7,133 nucleotides of DNA from Campylobacterota bacterium. GTDB lineage: Bacteria; Campylobacterota; Campylobacteria; Campylobacterales; Sulfurovaceae. Both the position numbers and the translations under genes were made by a program. Positions 6,484 to 7,133 of this stretch are shown one piece after another (within the stretch, counting starts at the first letter, position 1; every line of letters begins with the position of its first letter). The DNA is taken from contig QMKT01000101.1 of assembly GCA_003646505.1 (NCBI GenBank), positions 1-7,133 of the forward strand, in the 5' to 3' direction. The notes under the pieces are model-generated. The model was not told the DNA's origin, ran no database searches, and saw nothing but the letters and a program-made list of their open reading frames with translations.

Positions 6484-6487
6484 AAAC

Positions 6488-6499
6488 TTTTGCTATAAT
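6488..6499 (+). promoter_or_regulatory. pdxJ promoter (extended -10)
   Basis: TTTTGCTATAAT at 6488-6499 contains the extended -10 TGCTATAAT (6491-6499), identical to the one at 3048-3056. It is 38 bases before the pdxJ start, with a strong ribosome site AAGGAG (6526-6531) and a 6-base spacer. The leader is therefore only about 30 bases. Confidence 0.7.
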
Positions 6500-6537
6500 C
6501 ATTTTAATATTCAAAGGATTCTATTAAGGAGATTACC

Positions 6538-7133
6538 ATGTTACTAGGTGTAAACATAGATCACATTGCCGTACTCAGAGAAGCTAGAAAAGTAGCAGAC
6601 CCTGACCCTTTGGATGCATTAGGCATTTGTAAGCGTGCGGGGGCTGACCAAATAACCATACACCTCCGTGAAGACAGACGTCATATGCAAGATATGGATG
6701 CAAAACATATTATAGAACTCTCTTCACTTCCTGTCAATCTTGAGTGTGCTATCTCAGCCGAGATGATAGATATTGCCTGTGATCTTAGACCACATCGTGT
6801 CACCCTGGTTCCTGAAAAAAGAGAAGAAGTTACAACGGAGGGTGGGTTAGCAGTCACAGGAGAACAAGCTAAACTCAAAGAGGCTATTCAAAGACTGCAA
6901 AATGAAGAGATAGAAGTTTCACTGTTCATTGACCCTACTCCTGAGGCAATAAAGGCTTCTTTAGATCTAGGTGTAGAGTGGATAGAGTTTCATACCGGTA
7001 AATATGCCAACATTTATGCCATGCTCAACAGCAACCTATCAAAAACTCATCACAGCATAAAAGAACTTGATCTTCCACGCAAGGTCCTCAAACAAATGTT
7101 AAATGATGAACTCACAAATTTACGTCTGCTTGC
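6538..7133 (+). CDS. pdxJ: Pyridoxine 5'-phosphate synthase, N-terminal part; 3' end outside window
   Basis: PdxJ condenses 1-deoxy-D-xylulose 5-phosphate with 3-amino-2-oxopropyl phosphate to make pyridoxine 5'-phosphate, the last ring-forming step of DXP-dependent vitamin B6 synthesis, as a cytoplasmic TIM-barrel oligomer. The frame is open from ATG 6538 to the window edge (198 full codons; the family is usually about 240-265). Signature blocks are LLGVNIDHIA (2-11) with Asn6, IHLREDRRHM (41-50) with its substrate-binding His/Arg residues, VNLE with Glu69, VPEKREEVTTEGG (91-103), VSLFIDP (127-133) and IEFHTGKYA (149-157) with Glu150 and His152. The catalytic loop near the C-terminus (NAGHGL in E. 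coli) lies beyond the window. Start choice is supported by AAGGAG 6 bases upstream and its own promoter. In this phylum pdxA commonly follows; that cannot be seen here. Confidence 0.97.
   Translation, partial: MLLGVNIDHIAVLREARKVADPDPLDALGICKRAGADQITIHLREDRRHMQDMDAKHIIELSSLPVNLECAISAEMIDIACDLRPHRVTLVPEKREEVTTEGGLAVTGEQAKLKEAIQRLQNEEIEVSLFIDPTPEAIKASLDLGVEWIEFHTGKYANIYAMLNSNLSKTHHSIKELDLPRKVLKQMLNDELTNLRLL

Noticed and set aside
6384..6484. CTTAAA on both sides of the inverted repeat as a target-site duplication
   Set aside because: The copies lie at unequal distances from the arms (3 and 1 bases) and the left copy is inside the EAL coding sequence; a 6-mer of this AT-rich type is common by chance.
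6393..6537. Cyclic-di-GMP or vitamin B6-related riboswitch before pdxJ
   Set aside because: No GEMM-type conserved core or other known aptamer pattern is visible, and the leader from the pdxJ promoter is only about 30 bases.
6681..6878. 65-residue minus-strand frame inside pdxJ
   Set aside because: It is antisense to conserved PdxJ motifs and has no promoter or family resemblance.

Overview
The window looks like chromosomal core DNA from an AT-rich Campylobacterota (epsilonproteobacterial) genome of the Sulfurovum/Sulfurimonas type. This assignment is inferred from three signs. Intergenic regions carry extended -10 boxes of the form TGCTATAAT with no clear -35. The histidine kinase has the AHQWRQPL phosphoacceptor motif, which is common in this phylum. 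ArgG and PdxJ also look like this phylum's versions. I see no tRNA, rRNA, CRISPR array, transposase or phage gene, and no gene-free gap longer than about 145 bases.

Layout. Positions 1-1044 (+) hold the C-terminal half of an M3-family oligopeptidase (OpdA/PrlC type). A five-helix membrane protein of unknown function (1062-1577, +) follows closely, probably in the same operon. It converges on argG (1588-2964, -), argininosuccinate synthase of arginine biosynthesis, which carries an unusual C-terminal tail of about 57 residues. Divergent from argG is a 118-residue membrane protein with a very basic tail (3083-3439, +). This converges in turn on a soluble sensor histidine kinase (3460-4656, -). 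Divergent from the kinase is a 540-residue REC-GGDEF-EAL protein (4770-6392, +). Last comes pdxJ (6538 to the window end, +), pyridoxine 5'-phosphate synthase, cut off by the window edge.

How the genes work together. The kinase and the REC-GGDEF-EAL protein share one 113-base divergent promoter region. The kinase has no receiver of its own and the receiver protein has all its phosphorylation residues, so they are a likely two-component pair controlling cyclic-di-GMP breakdown. The GGDEF signature is degenerate (GSDDF), while the EAL domain keeps nearly all catalytic residues. The expected output is therefore phosphodiesterase activity. The other genes are housekeeping (peptide turnover, arginine, vitamin B6) or unknown membrane proteins and show no obvious link to the signalling pair.

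The least explained DNA is the 145-base gap before pdxJ. It contains a perfect 12-bp inverted repeat with arms 61 bases apart, and a 9-codon leader-like ORF with a good ribosome site whose end overlaps the right arm. I found no convincing new multi-gene system. The best leads are that gap, the ArgG tail, and the unidentified sensor domain of the kinase.
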